A stretch of DNA of 64,000 bases from Flavobacterium cauense R2A-7 (GCF_000498475.1 NZ_AVBI01000019.1:620001-684000), one strand, 5' to 3'. Shown: positions 45,094-53,877, counted from the stretch's first letter. Program-made: numbers and translations. The notes: generated by a model from the letters alone, not told the origin.

Positions 45094-47700
45094 ATGAACT
45101 TAAATAACTTTACCATTAAATCACAAGAAGCCATTCAGCAAGCACAACAAATTGCGCAAGGCTTCGGACAACAACAACTCGAAAACGAACACCTTTTTAA
45201 AGGGATTCTTGAGGTCGATGAAAATGTTGCTCCTTTTATTTTAAAGAAACTGAATGTTAACGTCGATTTATTCAAACAAATATTAGACAGTACCATTCAG
45301 AGTTTTCCAAAGGTTTCCGGTGGCGACATCATGCTCTCCAGAGAAGCCAACAACACGCTTTTAGAAGCCAACAACATTGCCAAAAAAATGACCGATGAAT
45401 ACGTTTCCATCGAGCATTTAATCCTGGCGATTTTCAAATCGAAAAGCAAAGTTGCCCAAATTTTAAAAGATCAGGGCGTAACCGAAAAAGGTCTGGAAGC
45501 CGCCATTGCCGAAATCCGAAAAGGAGAACGCGTAACCTCAGCTTCTGCTGAAGAAACTTATAACGCCTTAAACAAATACGCCAAAAACCTCAACGAATTA
45601 GCCCGCACCGGAAAACTAGATCCCGTTATCGGTCGTGATGAGGAAATCCGTCGTGTATTACAGATTCTTACCCGAAGAACCAAAAACAACCCAATGTTAG
45701 TCGGTGAACCCGGTGTAGGTAAAACCGCAATTGCCGAAGGTTTGGCACACCGAATCGTAGACGGCGACGTACCCGAAAACCTAAAAGACAAAATCGTTTT
45801 CTCTTTGGATATGGGTGCCTTAATCGCCGGAGCGAAATACAAAGGAGAATTTGAAGAGCGTTTGAAATCGGTAGTAAAAGAAGTAACTTCTGCCGAAGGC
45901 GATATCGTACTTTTTATTGACGAAATCCACACTTTAGTGGGTGCCGGCGGTGGTGAAGGCGCTATGGACGCTGCCAACATTTTAAAACCCGCATTAGCCC
46001 GCGGTGAACTAAGAGCCATCGGAGCCACTACGCTTGACGAATATCAAAAGTATTTCGAAAAAGACAAAGCTTTGGAACGTCGTTTCCAAAAAGTAATGGT
46101 GGACGAACCGGATACCGAAAGCGCCATTTCCATCTTACGCGGAATCAAAGAGAAATACGAAACCCATCATAAAGTACGCATCAAAGACGATGCAATCATT
46201 GCCGCGGTAGAACTGTCGCAACGTTACATTACGAATCGTTTCCTTCCGGATAAAGCCATCGACTTAATGGACGAAGCGGCTTCCAAACTCCGCATGGAAA
46301 TCAACTCCAAACCCGAAGAACTCGACGTTTTGGACCGAAAAATCATGCAATTGGAAATCGAAATCGAAGCCATCAAACGTGAGAACGACGAGAACAAATT
46401 AAAGATTCTCGGCTTGGACTTGGCGAATCTGAAAGAAGAACGCAACGAGATTTTCACCAAATGGAAATCCGAAAAAGATGTAGTCGATAACATTCAAACG
46501 GTTAAACAAGAAATAGAAGATTTTAAAGCCGAAGCCGAACGTGCCGAACGTGATGGCGATTACGGAAAAGTAGCCGAAATCCGTTACGGAAAAATCAAAG
46601 AAGCCACGGAAAAACTCGAAGTACTGCAAAAACAATTACAGGAAAACCAAGCCGGAACTTCCCTAATAAAAGAAGAAGTAACGCACGACGATATCGCCGA
46701 AGTGGTAGCCAAATGGACCGGCGTTCCGGTAACCAAAATGCTCCAAAGCGAACGCGAAAAGTTATTAAAACTGGAAGACGAATTACATAATCGTGTAGTT
46801 GGTCAGGAAGAAGCCATTCAGGCGATTAGTGATGCCGTACGCAGAAGCCGTGCCGGTTTACAGGATCCTAAAAAACCAATCGGTTCGTTCTTATTCCTTG
46901 GTACCACTGGTGTCGGTAAAACCGAATTGGCAAAAGCGTTGGCCGAATATTTATTCGACGACGAAAACGCCATGACCAGAATCGACATGAGCGAATATCA
47001 GGAACGTCACAGCGTAAGCCGATTAGTTGGTGCGCCTCCGGGATATGTAGGATATGATGAAGGCGGTCAGTTAACCGAAGCCGTACGTCGCAAACCGTAT
47101 TCTGTAGTATTATTGGATGAAATCGAAAAAGCACATCCGGACACGTTCAATATCTTACTACAAGTATTAGACGAAGGACGTTTAACCGACAACAAAGGAC
47201 GTTTGGCCGATTTCAAAAACACCATCATCATCATGACGTCCAACATGGGAAGCGCCATCATACAAGAGAAATTCGAGAACTTAAAAGGCGGAATCGAAGC
47301 AGCTACCGAAGCAGCCAAAACCGAAGTCTTAGGCTTGTTAAAACAAACCGTTCGTCCCGAATTCATCAACCGTATCGACGAAATCGTGATGTTCACTCCG
47401 CTAAGCAGCGACAACATCAAAGAAATCGTAGGCTTGCAGTTAAAAAGCGTTATCAAAATGCTGGCACACCAACACATCACAATGGATGCCACTCCGGAAG
47501 CAATCGCCTATCTTTCCGAGAAAGGATACGATCCAACTTTTGGCGCAAGACCGGTAAAACGAGTAATCCAGAAAGACGTTCTCAACGAACTGTCAAAACA
47601 GATTCTCTCCGGCAAAGTCAAAACCGACAGTATCATACTGTTAGACAGCTTCAACGGGCAACTGGTTTTCAGAAACCAATCCGATGAAATTAAAGCGTAA
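45094..47700 (+). CDS. clpB: ATP-dependent chaperone ClpB
   Basis: 868-aa disaggregase. Clp N domain (1-150), AAA1 (Walker A GEPGVGKTA, Walker [10 protein letters not shown]), the long coiled-coil middle domain (about 400-525, Glu/Lys-rich) that distinguishes ClpB, and AAA2 ([21 protein letters not shown]). The ClpP-docking GVGFG loop seen in ClpC at 13740 is absent, as expected for a chaperone that works with DnaK rather than a protease. Divergent from ytxJ; three repeated TTGTC-type motifs sit in the shared spacer. Confidence 0.96.
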   Translation: MNLNNFTIKSQEAIQQAQQIAQGFGQQQLENEHLFKGILEVDENVAPFILKKLNVNVDLFKQILDSTIQSFPKVSGGDIMLSREANNTLLEANNIAKKMTDEYVSIEHLILAIFKSKSKVAQILKDQGVTEKGLEAAIAEIRKGERVTSASAEETYNALNKYAKNLNELARTGKLDPVIGRDEEIRRVLQILTRRTKNNPMLVGEPGVGKTAIAEGLAHRIVDGDVPENLKDKIVFSLDMGALIAGAKYKGEFEERLKSVVKEVTSAEGDIVLFIDEIHTLVGAGGGEGAMDAANILKPALARGELRAIGATTLDEYQKYFEKDKALERRFQKVMVDEPDTESAISILRGIKEKYETHHKVRIKDDAIIAAVELSQRYITNRFLPDKAIDLMDEAASKLRMEINSKPEELDVLDRKIMQLEIEIEAIKRENDENKLKILGLDLANLKEERNEIFTKWKSEKDVVDNIQTVKQEIEDFKAEAERAERDGDYGKVAEIRYGKIKEATEKLEVLQKQLQENQAGTSLIKEEVTHDDIAEVVAKWTGVPVTKMLQSEREKLLKLEDELHNRVVGQEEAIQAISDAVRRSRAGLQDPKKPIGSFLFLGTTGVGKTELAKALAEYLFDDENAMTRIDMSEYQERHSVSRLVGAPPGYVGYDEGGQLTEAVRRKPYSVVLLDEIEKAHPDTFNILLQVLDEGRLTDNKGRLADFKNTIIIMTSNMGSAIIQEKFENLKGGIEAATEAAKTEVLGLLKQTVRPEFINRIDEIVMFTPLSSDNIKEIVGLQLKSVIKMLAHQHITMDATPEAIAYLSEKGYDPTFGARPVKRVIQKDVLNELSKQILSGKVKTDSIILLDSFNGQLVFRNQSDEIKA

Positions 47701-47726
47701 ATAGTTTTTCATATTATTTTTGGTTG

Positions 47727-47765
47727 TACCCGACTGGTTTCAAAGCATCAGTCGGGTATTTTTTT
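47727..47765 (+). terminator. Terminator of clpB
   Basis: TACCCGACTG pairs with CAGTCGGGTA around a 12-base loop, followed by seven T. Confidence 0.9.
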
Positions 47766-47843
47766 GGAGCGAAAGGGCAACGCTTCTTTGCAATCCCTTT
47801 TCCTGCTGTCTGCTTTGCAAGGCACCGCTCCCATCAGGGCTAT
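47766..47843. repeat. REP-like element (copy 3, degenerate)
   Basis: Read on the minus strand it opens TAGCCCTGATGGGAGCGG and closes GGCAACGC...GCTCC reversed, with a TTTGCAA word present in both halves. The opening matches the pattern of the elements at 38167 (TAGCCCCGATAGAAACGG) and 62884 (AGCCCTAACCCCGATTGC). It follows the clpB terminator directly. Confidence 0.5.
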
Positions 47844-47904
47844 TGAGTGGTGGTCTTACTTAAAATCAACATTTCATAAAACAATTGCAATAACTATTTG
47901 GTTA

Positions 47905-48084
47905 GGCACATTCGTATTCTACCTCGGCGCATCCTTTCTTTGATTCGACTCATTCTTTCTCTGCCTCGACGCATTCTTTTTCTGTCTCGTCGCATTCATA
48001 ATCTGTCTTGGCGCATTCATTTTTTGCCTTGGCGCATTCATATTTTACTTCTGCGCATTGACTTTCTTTCTCAACGCATTTATT
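47905..48084. repeat. 21-bp imperfect minisatellite, about 8.6 units
   Basis: The anchor CAT recurs at exactly 21-base steps: 47909, 47930, 47951, 47972, 47993, 48014, 48035, 48056, 48077. Units diverge from one another, with the core (G)CGCATTC conserved. Because 21 is a multiple of 3, frames stay open on both strands: on plus, 47898-48119 encodes an Arg/Ile/Leu repeat; on minus, 47950-48105 encodes a Cys heptad repeat. Confidence 0.9.
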
Positions 48085-48105
48085 TTCTGCCTGACTTCCT
48101 ACCAT
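47950..48105 (-). CDS. Possible 51-aa cysteine-heptad peptide (may be non-coding)
   Basis: ATG 48105 to TGA 47950. After MVGSQAE the sequence is a strict seven-residue repeat x-E-C-A-K-x-x with Cys at positions 10, 17, 24, 31, 38 and 45, a highly charged potential coiled coil with a stripe of thiols. Beyond the stop the same frame continues for 15 more repeat residues (SKKGCAEVEYECA); the stop TGA sits exactly where TGC occurs in the other units, so a one-base change (TGC to TGA) shortened a longer repeat frame. No consensus promoter is seen. It may simply be a by-product of the DNA repeat, hence low confidence. Confidence 0.2.
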   Translation of the reverse strand: MVGSQAENKCVEKESQCAEVKYECAKAKNECAKTDYECDETEKECVEAEKE

Positions 48106-48204
48106 TTCTTTTATGGTAAAAGCTTACTTGTCCTCTGCATCGTATTACATTTAAAAAACATGCATCATAAACAGCACAAAATTTCACTACTAACTATATT
48201 TTTC

Positions 48205-48212
48205 TATTTTTG
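48205..48212 (+). promoter_or_regulatory. -7 box of the MFS transporter
   Basis: TATTTTTG, exact consensus, 22 bases before ATG 48234. Confidence 0.6.
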
Positions 48213-48233
48213 GCATCCTAACCAAACCCAAAA

Positions 48234-49478
48234 ATGAAAGAATTCACCTTTAACGAAAAACTGAAACACCTGTTTTCCTTTCCTGTAATTGTCGCCGCCT
48301 TAGGCTATTTCGTAGACATTTACGACTTACTCCTGTTCGGGATCGTGCGTGTTCCCAGTTTAAAAGACATGAATCTTGACGTAGACACCGCCGGCACTTT
48401 AATCCTAAACTATCAAATGGTTGGCTTATTGTTGGGCGGAATCCTTTGGGGCGTTTTAGGCGATAAGAAAGGAAGGCTCTCTGTTTTATTCGGCTCCATC
48501 TTAGTGTACTCTTTGGCCAATATCGCTTGCGGGTTCTTACCGCAAATGCCTTTTGAAGACAAAACAACGGTGTATGCCCTACTCCGTTTTATTGCCGGAA
48601 TTGGTCTTGCCGGAGAATTAGGCGCCGGAATTACTTTAGTTTCCGAATCTTTACCCAAACAACTACGCGCCATAGGAACGTCTATTGTAGCAGGTTTTGG
48701 TTTGTTAGGTGCCGTGGTAGCACAATTAACCGTAGAATTGGCCGGAGATTGGACCATTGCCTACTTCATTGGCGGTGGTTTAGGATTAATGCTGTTATTA
48801 CTCCGTGTAAGCGTTGCGGAATCGGGAATTTACAACGAGATCAAACACGACAGCGAGATCAAAAAAGGAAACTTCTTTTCGTTCTTTACCAATTGGGACC
48901 GTTTTATAAAATACATGAAATGCATCGCCATAGGCTTACCAACATGGTTCTGTATCGGCATCCTTGCTATGATGGCCAATCAGTTTGCACCGGTTATGGG
49001 CATTACTTCCATCACACCCGGAAAAGCAATCATGTGGGCTTATGTTGGAATATCAGTGGGAGATTTCGCCAGCGGATTCATTTCGCATTGGCTGCACTCG
49101 CGCAAGAAAGCCATTTTCTATATGATGTTGTTTACCATTGTTGGCGTTTGTCTGTTACTTTTCAGCGGAACTAAATCGGAGAACATGTATTACTTTTATT
49201 GCGCATGGTTAGGATTAGGAACGGGATATTGGGCCATGTTTGTTACGGTGGGTTCGGAGCAGTTCGGGACTAACATCCGCAGTACGGCAACCACGACCAT
49301 CCCCAATATGGTTCGCGGACTCGTTCCGGTAATGTTACTCGCTTTTGATGGTTTAAAAGTTAACAGCGGTGTAATTACGGCGGCAGCAATTGTTGGTTTA
49401 ATTGCGTTTACACTCGGCATTTATTCGACACTAACCATTGAAGAAACCCACAACAAAGACTTGGATTTCAACGAATAA
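48234..49478 (+). CDS. MFS transporter
   Basis: 414 aa with about 12 membrane helices. The loop 2-3 signature appears as GVLGDKKGRLSVLFGS, and LRFIAGIGLAGELGAGITLVSE in helix 4-5 resembles metabolite:H+ symporters (the sialate/aromatic-acid/sugar-phosphate-like subfamily). TEESLPKQLRA-type loops are typical. The substrate is unknown: neighbours are unrelated. Own promoter and terminator. Confidence 0.88.
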   Translation: MKEFTFNEKLKHLFSFPVIVAALGYFVDIYDLLLFGIVRVPSLKDMNLDVDTAGTLILNYQMVGLLLGGILWGVLGDKKGRLSVLFGSILVYSLANIACGFLPQMPFEDKTTVYALLRFIAGIGLAGELGAGITLVSESLPKQLRAIGTSIVAGFGLLGAVVAQLTVELAGDWTIAYFIGGGLGLMLLLLRVSVAESGIYNEIKHDSEIKKGNFFSFFTNWDRFIKYMKCIAIGLPTWFCIGILAMMANQFAPVMGITSITPGKAIMWAYVGISVGDFASGFISHWLHSRKKAIFYMMLFTIVGVCLLLFSGTKSENMYYFYCAWLGLGTGYWAMFVTVGSEQFGTNIRSTATTTIPNMVRGLVPVMLLAFDGLKVNSGVITAAAIVGLIAFTLGIYSTLTIEETHNKDLDFNE

Positions 49479-49481
49479 GAC

Positions 49482-49514
49482 AAAAAAAGCTATCCCGAAA
49501 GAGATAGCTTTTTT
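49482..49514 (+). terminator. Terminator of the MFS gene
   Basis: AAAAAAAGCTATC and GATAGCTTTTTT pair around CCGAAAGA; it is symmetric, between convergent genes. Confidence 0.85.
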
Positions 49515-49547
49515 ATTTATATTTACTTTTAATACACTTCTAATCCA

Positions 49548-50078
49548 TTATCCTTTTAGGACTTCACCTTTTGAATTCACAACAATTTTTTTAGTTTCCT
49601 TGTCTTTTGTGAGTTTCAAATTGTACTGTTTTTTAATGATATCCCCATCTTCTTGAGAATACAAATACTTATCGTTACTGATTTTCCAACCTGGATAGGT
49701 TTTATATACACCATAAATAACATCCATCGGCAGTTTTACATTTTCATATTTTTCAACTACTCGGGTTAGTTTGCCTTTTTCATTATAAGTTGCCACCAAC
49801 GAACCATCTTTTACTCTCATGGTTACCAAATAATTTTCATATCCTTCATAATCTTTACCTAAGTCGTAGGCTATGAACGATTCCTGTAATTGTTTGATTT
49901 TTGCGTCTTGATTTTCAAATTCAGGAAGATACACGGAAAAGTCGTTACCGGCTCTTTTAATAACTATCTCAGGAAGTTTTTTCAAACTCATACTTTCCTC
50001 ACTTTGATAGGTTTTGTCCTGAGAATATCCAGTTAGGGCAAACCCAACGATAACTAATAAACAGATTATTGATTTCAT
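49548..50078 (-). CDS. Secreted PepSY-like protein, function unknown
   Basis: 176 aa with a signal peptide (about 1-19, ending GYSQ). The mature part has two alpha/beta units: SLVATYNEKGKLTRVVEKYENVKLP followed by YKTYPGWKISNDKYLY, a pattern seen in PepSY-like/BLIP-like periplasmic proteins of Bacteroidota. Such domains often modulate proteases or bind small ligands. Family call is tentative; no partner gene is near. Confidence 0.65.
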   Translation of the reverse strand: MKSIICLLVIVGFALTGYSQDKTYQSEESMSLKKLPEIVIKRAGNDFSVYLPEFENQDAKIKQLQESFIAYDLGKDYEGYENYLVTMRVKDGSLVATYNEKGKLTRVVEKYENVKLPMDVIYGVYKTYPGWKISNDKYLYSQEDGDIIKKQYNLKLTKDKETKKIVVNSKGEVLKG

Positions 50079-50357
50079 AATGTTCGATTTTTGATTTATA
50101 AATATTTATTTATTCATAATGTATAAATCGTAAGGCATATTATTACTTCCCCTTTTTGTTGTATGAACTATACATTATTCAGATTCAAAAAAAACAGCAT
50201 TAGTAATCAATTCTTTAAAATTAAACAATAATTACCGCAAGAGAACTTAGTAGTATGGAAGACAGGAGTTTAATAGTGTAAAGTTAGTCGATATAGAAAT
50301 GTTACACTGTTAAAGATTTCAGTATATTTTGTTATAATTTAGAAAGTAGGCGTGCAT
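50079..50357. other. A/T-rich gene-free spacer
   Basis: About 280 bases with no credible gene. The longest frames seen are about 20 codons. It presumably contains the promoter of the secreted gene at its left edge, although no exact TAnnTTTG box was found there. Nothing else recognisable. Confidence 0.6.
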
Positions 50358-50382
50358 AAAAAAAGCTATCCTAAGATAGCTT
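50358..50382 (-). terminator. Terminator of the 94-aa gene
   Basis: AAGCTATC and GATAGCTT pair around CTAA. On the minus strand a seven-T run follows. It overlaps the stop codon of the gene at 50381. Confidence 0.75.
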
Positions 50383-50665
50383 AAACGGTTTTGTAAATTC
50401 TTTTAATCGGAATAACGACACCTTGTTTTAAAATGATTCGCTCTTCGGTTAATCCCCAAATTGTGGTATCCACCATTTTTTTGGACGTATCATCTTCAAA
50501 ATAAATTTTAATTTTCAGGTGCTCCAGATTTCCTAAAGTCAGCGCTCTGTCTAATTCTTCTTTACGCTGTTTGATAGCCTCTTTGTCATCTTCCAAAACA
50601 TCATTGTTCGGAAAAGATAAACTTCCGATTTTTTCTTTGTCAATAGTTTCAAAATTGTAATTCAT
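50381..50665 (-). CDS. Small hypothetical protein, 94 aa
   Basis: A soluble acidic protein with no signal peptide. The first half is helical (DDKEAIKQRKEELDRALTLGN) and the second half looks like a small beta domain (HLKIKIYFEDD ... TIWGLTEERIILKQGVVIPIKRI). The phrase 'WGLTEERIILKQGVVIPIKRI' suggests a compact SH3- or Hfq-like strand set, but I do not recognise the family. Own terminator. Codon use fits its neighbours. Confidence 0.65.
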   Translation of the reverse strand: MNYNFETIDKEKIGSLSFPNNDVLEDDKEAIKQRKEELDRALTLGNLEHLKIKIYFEDDTSKKMVDTTIWGLTEERIILKQGVVIPIKRIYKTV

Positions 50666-50815
50666 GGTAATTAATAGTTAGTTAGTTTGATTTTGGTTTT
50701 CTAAATTTATTAAAAAAAATATTAAAAAGTTAGCATCAACCCCTTTTTTTAGTAATTTTCACTAAAATTTCACAACAGTACGTTTTCAACAAAACCTAAC
50801 TTTCTGACAGTAACC

Positions 50816-51364
50816 ATGCTAATTTTCGATTTTACTGATTTTCCCTTACTTCAAACCGAACGATTATTGCTTAGACAAATAATTAAAGAAGACGCCAATG
50901 AAATGTTTGCGTTACGTTCCAATCCGGAAATCATGAAATACATTCCCCGTGAAATGCCAAAAAACATTGATGATGCTGTAAAACACATCGAATTCATGCA
51001 GGGATTGTTGGAAAGTGGTGAATGTATTAACTGGGCAATCTGTTTGAAAGAAGATAACGTATTGATTGGCAATATTGGCTATTTCAGAATGCAGCCCGAA
51101 AACCACCGTGCCGAAATAGGCTACATGCTCGGACCGGAATTTCAGGGAAAAGGAATCATGCAGGAAGCCTTAACAAAAATTATCAATTATGGTTTTGAAA
51201 CCATGAAACTTCATTCCATAGAAGCGGTAACTGATCCTGAAAATTATGCTTCATGGGGTTTATTGGAAAAAAATGGTTTTATCCGTGAAGGGCACTTCAA
51301 AGAAGATTGTTTTTGGCAGGGAAAATACCTGGACAGCTTTGTGTATTCGCTTTTGAATAAATAA
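50816..51364 (+). CDS. GNAT family N-acetyltransferase (RimJ/RimL type)
   Basis: 182 aa. Opening TERLLLRQIIKEDANEMFALRSNPEIMKYIP and the acetyl-CoA loop region HRAEIGYMLGPEFQGKGIMQEAL are characteristic of the RimJ/RimL acetyltransferase group; the later FETMKLHSIEAVTDPENYASWGLLEKNGF is the conserved C-terminal signature. It probably acetylates the N-terminus or an amine of an unknown protein or metabolite. The convergent OmpW gene shares a hairpin beyond the stop. Confidence 0.9.
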   Translation: MLIFDFTDFPLLQTERLLLRQIIKEDANEMFALRSNPEIMKYIPREMPKNIDDAVKHIEFMQGLLESGECINWAICLKEDNVLIGNIGYFRMQPENHRAEIGYMLGPEFQGKGIMQEALTKIINYGFETMKLHSIEAVTDPENYASWGLLEKNGFIREGHFKEDCFWQGKYLDSFVYSLLNK

Positions 51365-51390
51365 AAAAAGTCCGCTTTACAGCGGACTTT
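51363..51390 (-). terminator. Terminator of the OmpW gene (shared)
   Basis: AAAGTCCGC and GCGGACTTT pair around TTTACA. The minus strand has the longer T run (seven), so it mainly serves OmpW; the GNAT stop overlaps its edge. Confidence 0.8.
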
Positions 51391-51409
51391 CAAACCAAAA
51401 AACTATCAA

Positions 51410-52096
51410 TTAAAACTTCACTCCCACACCCATTCCTATAATCCACGGATTGATATCCACTTTTGCAGGAATGCTTAAACCGGGCGCAAGGTTTGAAGCA
51501 TCTACGGTAACATCTGTTTTTAAGAACAAGCGTTTCACATCGGCGTTGATAAAAAACTTATCGGTAACCATTAAGTCAAAACCGGCTTGAGCTGCATAAC
51601 CAAATGCATTGTCATAACTAACATCTTTAACCACATCACCGGGTTTTACGTCGTAAAAAATGGTATAATTTACACCAGCACCCAAATAAGGTTTAAACAC
51701 ATTGTCGCACGATTGATTGAAATGATATTGAACTGTTAATGTTGGCGGTAATAATCGAACCGAACCCAAATCAACATTAAAGTTTGTTGGTCCGCCAATG
51801 GCTGAAATATCAGAACCAACGGTATTTACATCGTGTTTTGTTGTACCTAAAATTAATTCGGCTGCAATGTTTTTAGTGAAATAATAGGTAAAATCTAACT
51901 CGGGTACCAAGGCTGTCGAAATGGAAACATCACCACCAATTGTTTCGATAGACGCGCTTTCGTTAGGAACCACTCCGATTCCTCTAACACGTACTTTCCA
52001 TCTTGAAAAATCTGCTGATTTGGTTTCTGTTTTCTCTTGAGCAAATCCAACGCTTAAAAAAGACATCGCTAATAGGGCAAATACAATTCTTTTCAT
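51410..52096 (-). CDS. OmpW family outer-membrane protein
   Basis: 228 aa with a signal peptide (MKRIVFALLAMSFLSVGFAQ). The mature part follows the OmpW eight-strand pattern: WKVRVRGIGVVPNESA at the first strand, LVPELDFTYYFTKNIAAEL, LLPPTLTVQYHF, FKPYLGAGVNYT, and the final strand PWIIGMGVGVKF ending in Phe. OmpW proteins form narrow hydrophobic channels. Own -7 box upstream. Confidence 0.9.
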   Translation of the reverse strand: MKRIVFALLAMSFLSVGFAQEKTETKSADFSRWKVRVRGIGVVPNESASIETIGGDVSISTALVPELDFTYYFTKNIAAELILGTTKHDVNTVGSDISAIGGPTNFNVDLGSVRLLPPTLTVQYHFNQSCDNVFKPYLGAGVNYTIFYDVKPGDVVKDVSYDNAFGYAAQAGFDLMVTDKFFINADVKRLFLKTDVTVDASNLAPGLSIPAKVDINPWIIGMGVGVKF

Positions 52097-52121
52097 TTTT
52101 GTTTGTTTTTAATTACACTTC

Positions 52122-52129
52122 AAAAGTAC
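52122..52129 (-). promoter_or_regulatory. -7 box of the OmpW gene
   Basis: TACTTTTG on the minus strand, exact consensus, 26 bases before the start. Confidence 0.5.
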
Positions 52130-52218
52130 CCCTCAAAAACCACGAAAAGGCTGATAAAAATCATAGTCAAAAAAGTATTTTCGCTTTATTTACTCTTTAA
52201 TATTCGACTAATTGTTCA

Positions 52219-52226
52219 TACATTTG
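52219..52226 (+). promoter_or_regulatory. -7 box of smpB
   Basis: TACATTTG, exact consensus, 8 bases before the ATG, giving a very short leader. Confidence 0.55.
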
Positions 52227-52233
52227 TCGTCCT

Positions 52234-52686
52234 ATGCAAAAAACGGTCAACATCCTTAATAAAAGAGCCAAATTCGATTATGAAATACTCGAAAAATATA
52301 CAGCTGGTATTGTCTTGACCGGAACTGAAATCAAATCCATCCGTTTAGGAAAAGCAGGTATCGCGGAGAGTTTCTGTGAATTCCACGGAACAGAGCTTTT
52401 CGTAATCAACTCACACATCGAAGAATACCTTTACGGAACACATTACAACCACAAAGCGAAAAGCGAGCGCAAATTGTTGCTGAACAAACGCGAGTTGAAA
52501 AGTCTTCTGAAAAGTGTGCAGAATAAAGGTTTGACAATTATCCCGTTACGTCTTTTCACCAACGAAAAAGGTTTGGCGAAAATGGACATCGCACTTTGTC
52601 GCGGTAAGAAAACGTACGACAAACGTGAATCGTTGAAAGAACAGGATACCAAACGTGATTTGGATCGAATTAAGAAATCATTTTAA
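52234..52686 (+). CDS. smpB: SsrA-binding protein
   Basis: 150 aa. Binds tmRNA and brings it to stalled ribosomes for trans-translation. The opening [32 protein letters not shown], the GKAGIAESF strand, SHIEEY and the basic C-terminal tail ([20 protein letters not shown]) are all diagnostic. ssrA itself is not seen in the window. The -7 box is just 8 bases before the start, giving a near-leaderless mRNA. Confidence 0.96.
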   Translation: MQKTVNILNKRAKFDYEILEKYTAGIVLTGTEIKSIRLGKAGIAESFCEFHGTELFVINSHIEEYLYGTHYNHKAKSERKLLLNKRELKSLLKSVQNKGLTIIPLRLFTNEKGLAKMDIALCRGKKTYDKRESLKEQDTKRDLDRIKKSF

Positions 52687-52751
52687 TGTACTTCACTTTT
52701 TTGTTTTAAATTTCAGGACAGCATTTGTCTGAAAAACTAACGTCATTTAAA

Positions 52752-53114
52752 ATGAAATCACTGCTTAAAAACGCCCGGGAACAAAAAGGACTCAAAACTA
52801 CAGAAGTCGCGCGTTTGCTTTCCATTGACAAAGCCTTAATCAGTAAGTTTGAAAGCGGACAACGCATTCCCACCGAAACACAAATTCAAAATCTTGCGAA
52901 ATTATTGGATATAGATTTAGCAATACTAATGGTGGCTTGGTACAAAGAAAAACTGTTGCATATTTTGGATTTCAACACCTATTCGATTCAGGCGGTAACG
53001 GAAATACTGTCAGAGAAAGGGATCAAAATCGCTCAGGAAGATAAAAAGGAACTTCAGCTGGCCGATATTCTTTCGGAAATCGACAATCTGAAAAACAAAC
53101 TTTCCAATTTATAA
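52752..53114 (+). CDS. XRE-type helix-turn-helix regulator
   Basis: 120 aa from ATG 52752 (MKSLLKNAREQKGLK). The frame is open to TTG 52725, which I reject in favour of the ATG in an A-rich context. The HTH (residues 10-65) reads TTEVARLLSIDKALISKFESGQRIPTETQI; the C-terminus is a coiled coil (EIDNLKNKLSNL). Small XRE proteins of this type often regulate themselves or a neighbouring modification system, but no restriction or toxin gene is next to it. Target unknown. Converges on pcm with a four-base gap. Confidence 0.82.
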   Translation: MKSLLKNAREQKGLKTTEVARLLSIDKALISKFESGQRIPTETQIQNLAKLLDIDLAILMVAWYKEKLLHILDFNTYSIQAVTEILSEKGIKIAQEDKKELQLADILSEIDNLKNKLSNL

Positions 53115-53118
53115 TTAA

Positions 53119-53760
53119 TTAGTTTTTGTCTTCCAATAAAGGCACGAAACGGAAATCACCGAATTCGTGTTTTTCAAACTGGGTTTCGTTTTTACGGATT
53201 AGCAACGTCATCACCTGCACATCTTCCCCTACCGGAATTACCAATCGTCCTCCTATTTTTAACTGCGCCATTAAGGGTTGCGGAATAAAAGGAGCGCCAG
53301 CCGTTACAATAATACTGTCGAACGGAGCATAATTCGGTAAGCCTTTATATCCGTCCCCGAATGCCAAATGCTTCGGACGAATGCCTAATTTCGGCAATAA
53401 AAGGGAAGTCGATTTGAACAATTCGTTTTGTCTTTCCACGGAATAAACCTTGGCGCCCATCGTACATAAAACAGCCGTCTGATAACCGGAACCGGTACCA
53501 ATTTCCATTACTTTATCGTCTTTCTTCACCTGGAGTAATTCGGTTTGAAAGGCAACCGTGTAAGGTTGAGAAATAGTTTGCCCGGCACCTATCGGAAAAG
53601 GTTTGTCCTGATAGGCGAAATCTTCGAAACTCGAATTCAGAAATAAATGTCTCGGAATTTTTCGAATGGCTTCCAATACATTTTTATCGCTTATGCCTTT
53701 CTTTTCCAAAAGGGTTACCAACTGATTTCGAAGTCCTTGATGTCTGGCTAAATCTCTCAC
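53119..53760 (-). CDS. pcm: Protein-L-isoaspartate O-methyltransferase
   Basis: 213-aa SAM-dependent enzyme that starts repair of isoaspartyl residues in aged proteins. SAM motif MEIGTGSGYQTAVL, the post-motif VYSVERQNEL and DSIIVTAGAPFIPQPL are all present; the N-terminal helix (LVTLLEKKGISDKNVLEAI) is typical. A TACATTTG -7 box lies 50 bases upstream. Length is usual. Confidence 0.94.
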   Translation of the reverse strand: MRDLARHQGLRNQLVTLLEKKGISDKNVLEAIRKIPRHLFLNSSFEDFAYQDKPFPIGAGQTISQPYTVAFQTELLQVKKDDKVMEIGTGSGYQTAVLCTMGAKVYSVERQNELFKSTSLLLPKLGIRPKHLAFGDGYKGLPNYAPFDSIIVTAGAPFIPQPLMAQLKIGGRLVIPVGEDVQVMTLLIRKNETQFEKHEFGDFRFVPLLEDKN

Positions 53761-53810
53761 TGTTTCGGCGTGTTTTATTTCGTAAAATTAGGTTTAAAAT
53801 TCTCAAAAAT

Positions 53811-53818
53811 CAAATGTA
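53811..53818 (-). promoter_or_regulatory. -7 box of pcm
   Basis: TACATTTG on the minus strand, exact consensus, 50 bases before the start. Confidence 0.5.
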
Positions 53819-53869
53819 AAATTCCAAAAAACCACTAAATTTCAACATCAAACTTTAAACAAATAATAT

Positions 53870-53877
53870 TACATTTG
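53870..53877 (+). promoter_or_regulatory. -7 box of the Gfo/Idh/MocA gene
   Basis: TACATTTG, exact consensus, 50 bases before ATG 53928. Confidence 0.5.

Noticed and set aside
47898..48119. 73-aa Arg/Ile/Leu-rich frame on the plus strand over the minisatellite
   Set aside because: It exists because a 21-base unit keeps frames open on both strands; no -7 box and a composition unlike a real protein. Kept only as a repeat feature.
48250..48757. Long minus-strand frames opposite the MFS gene
   Set aside because: Antisense shadows of a clear membrane-protein gene, with no domain and no promoter.
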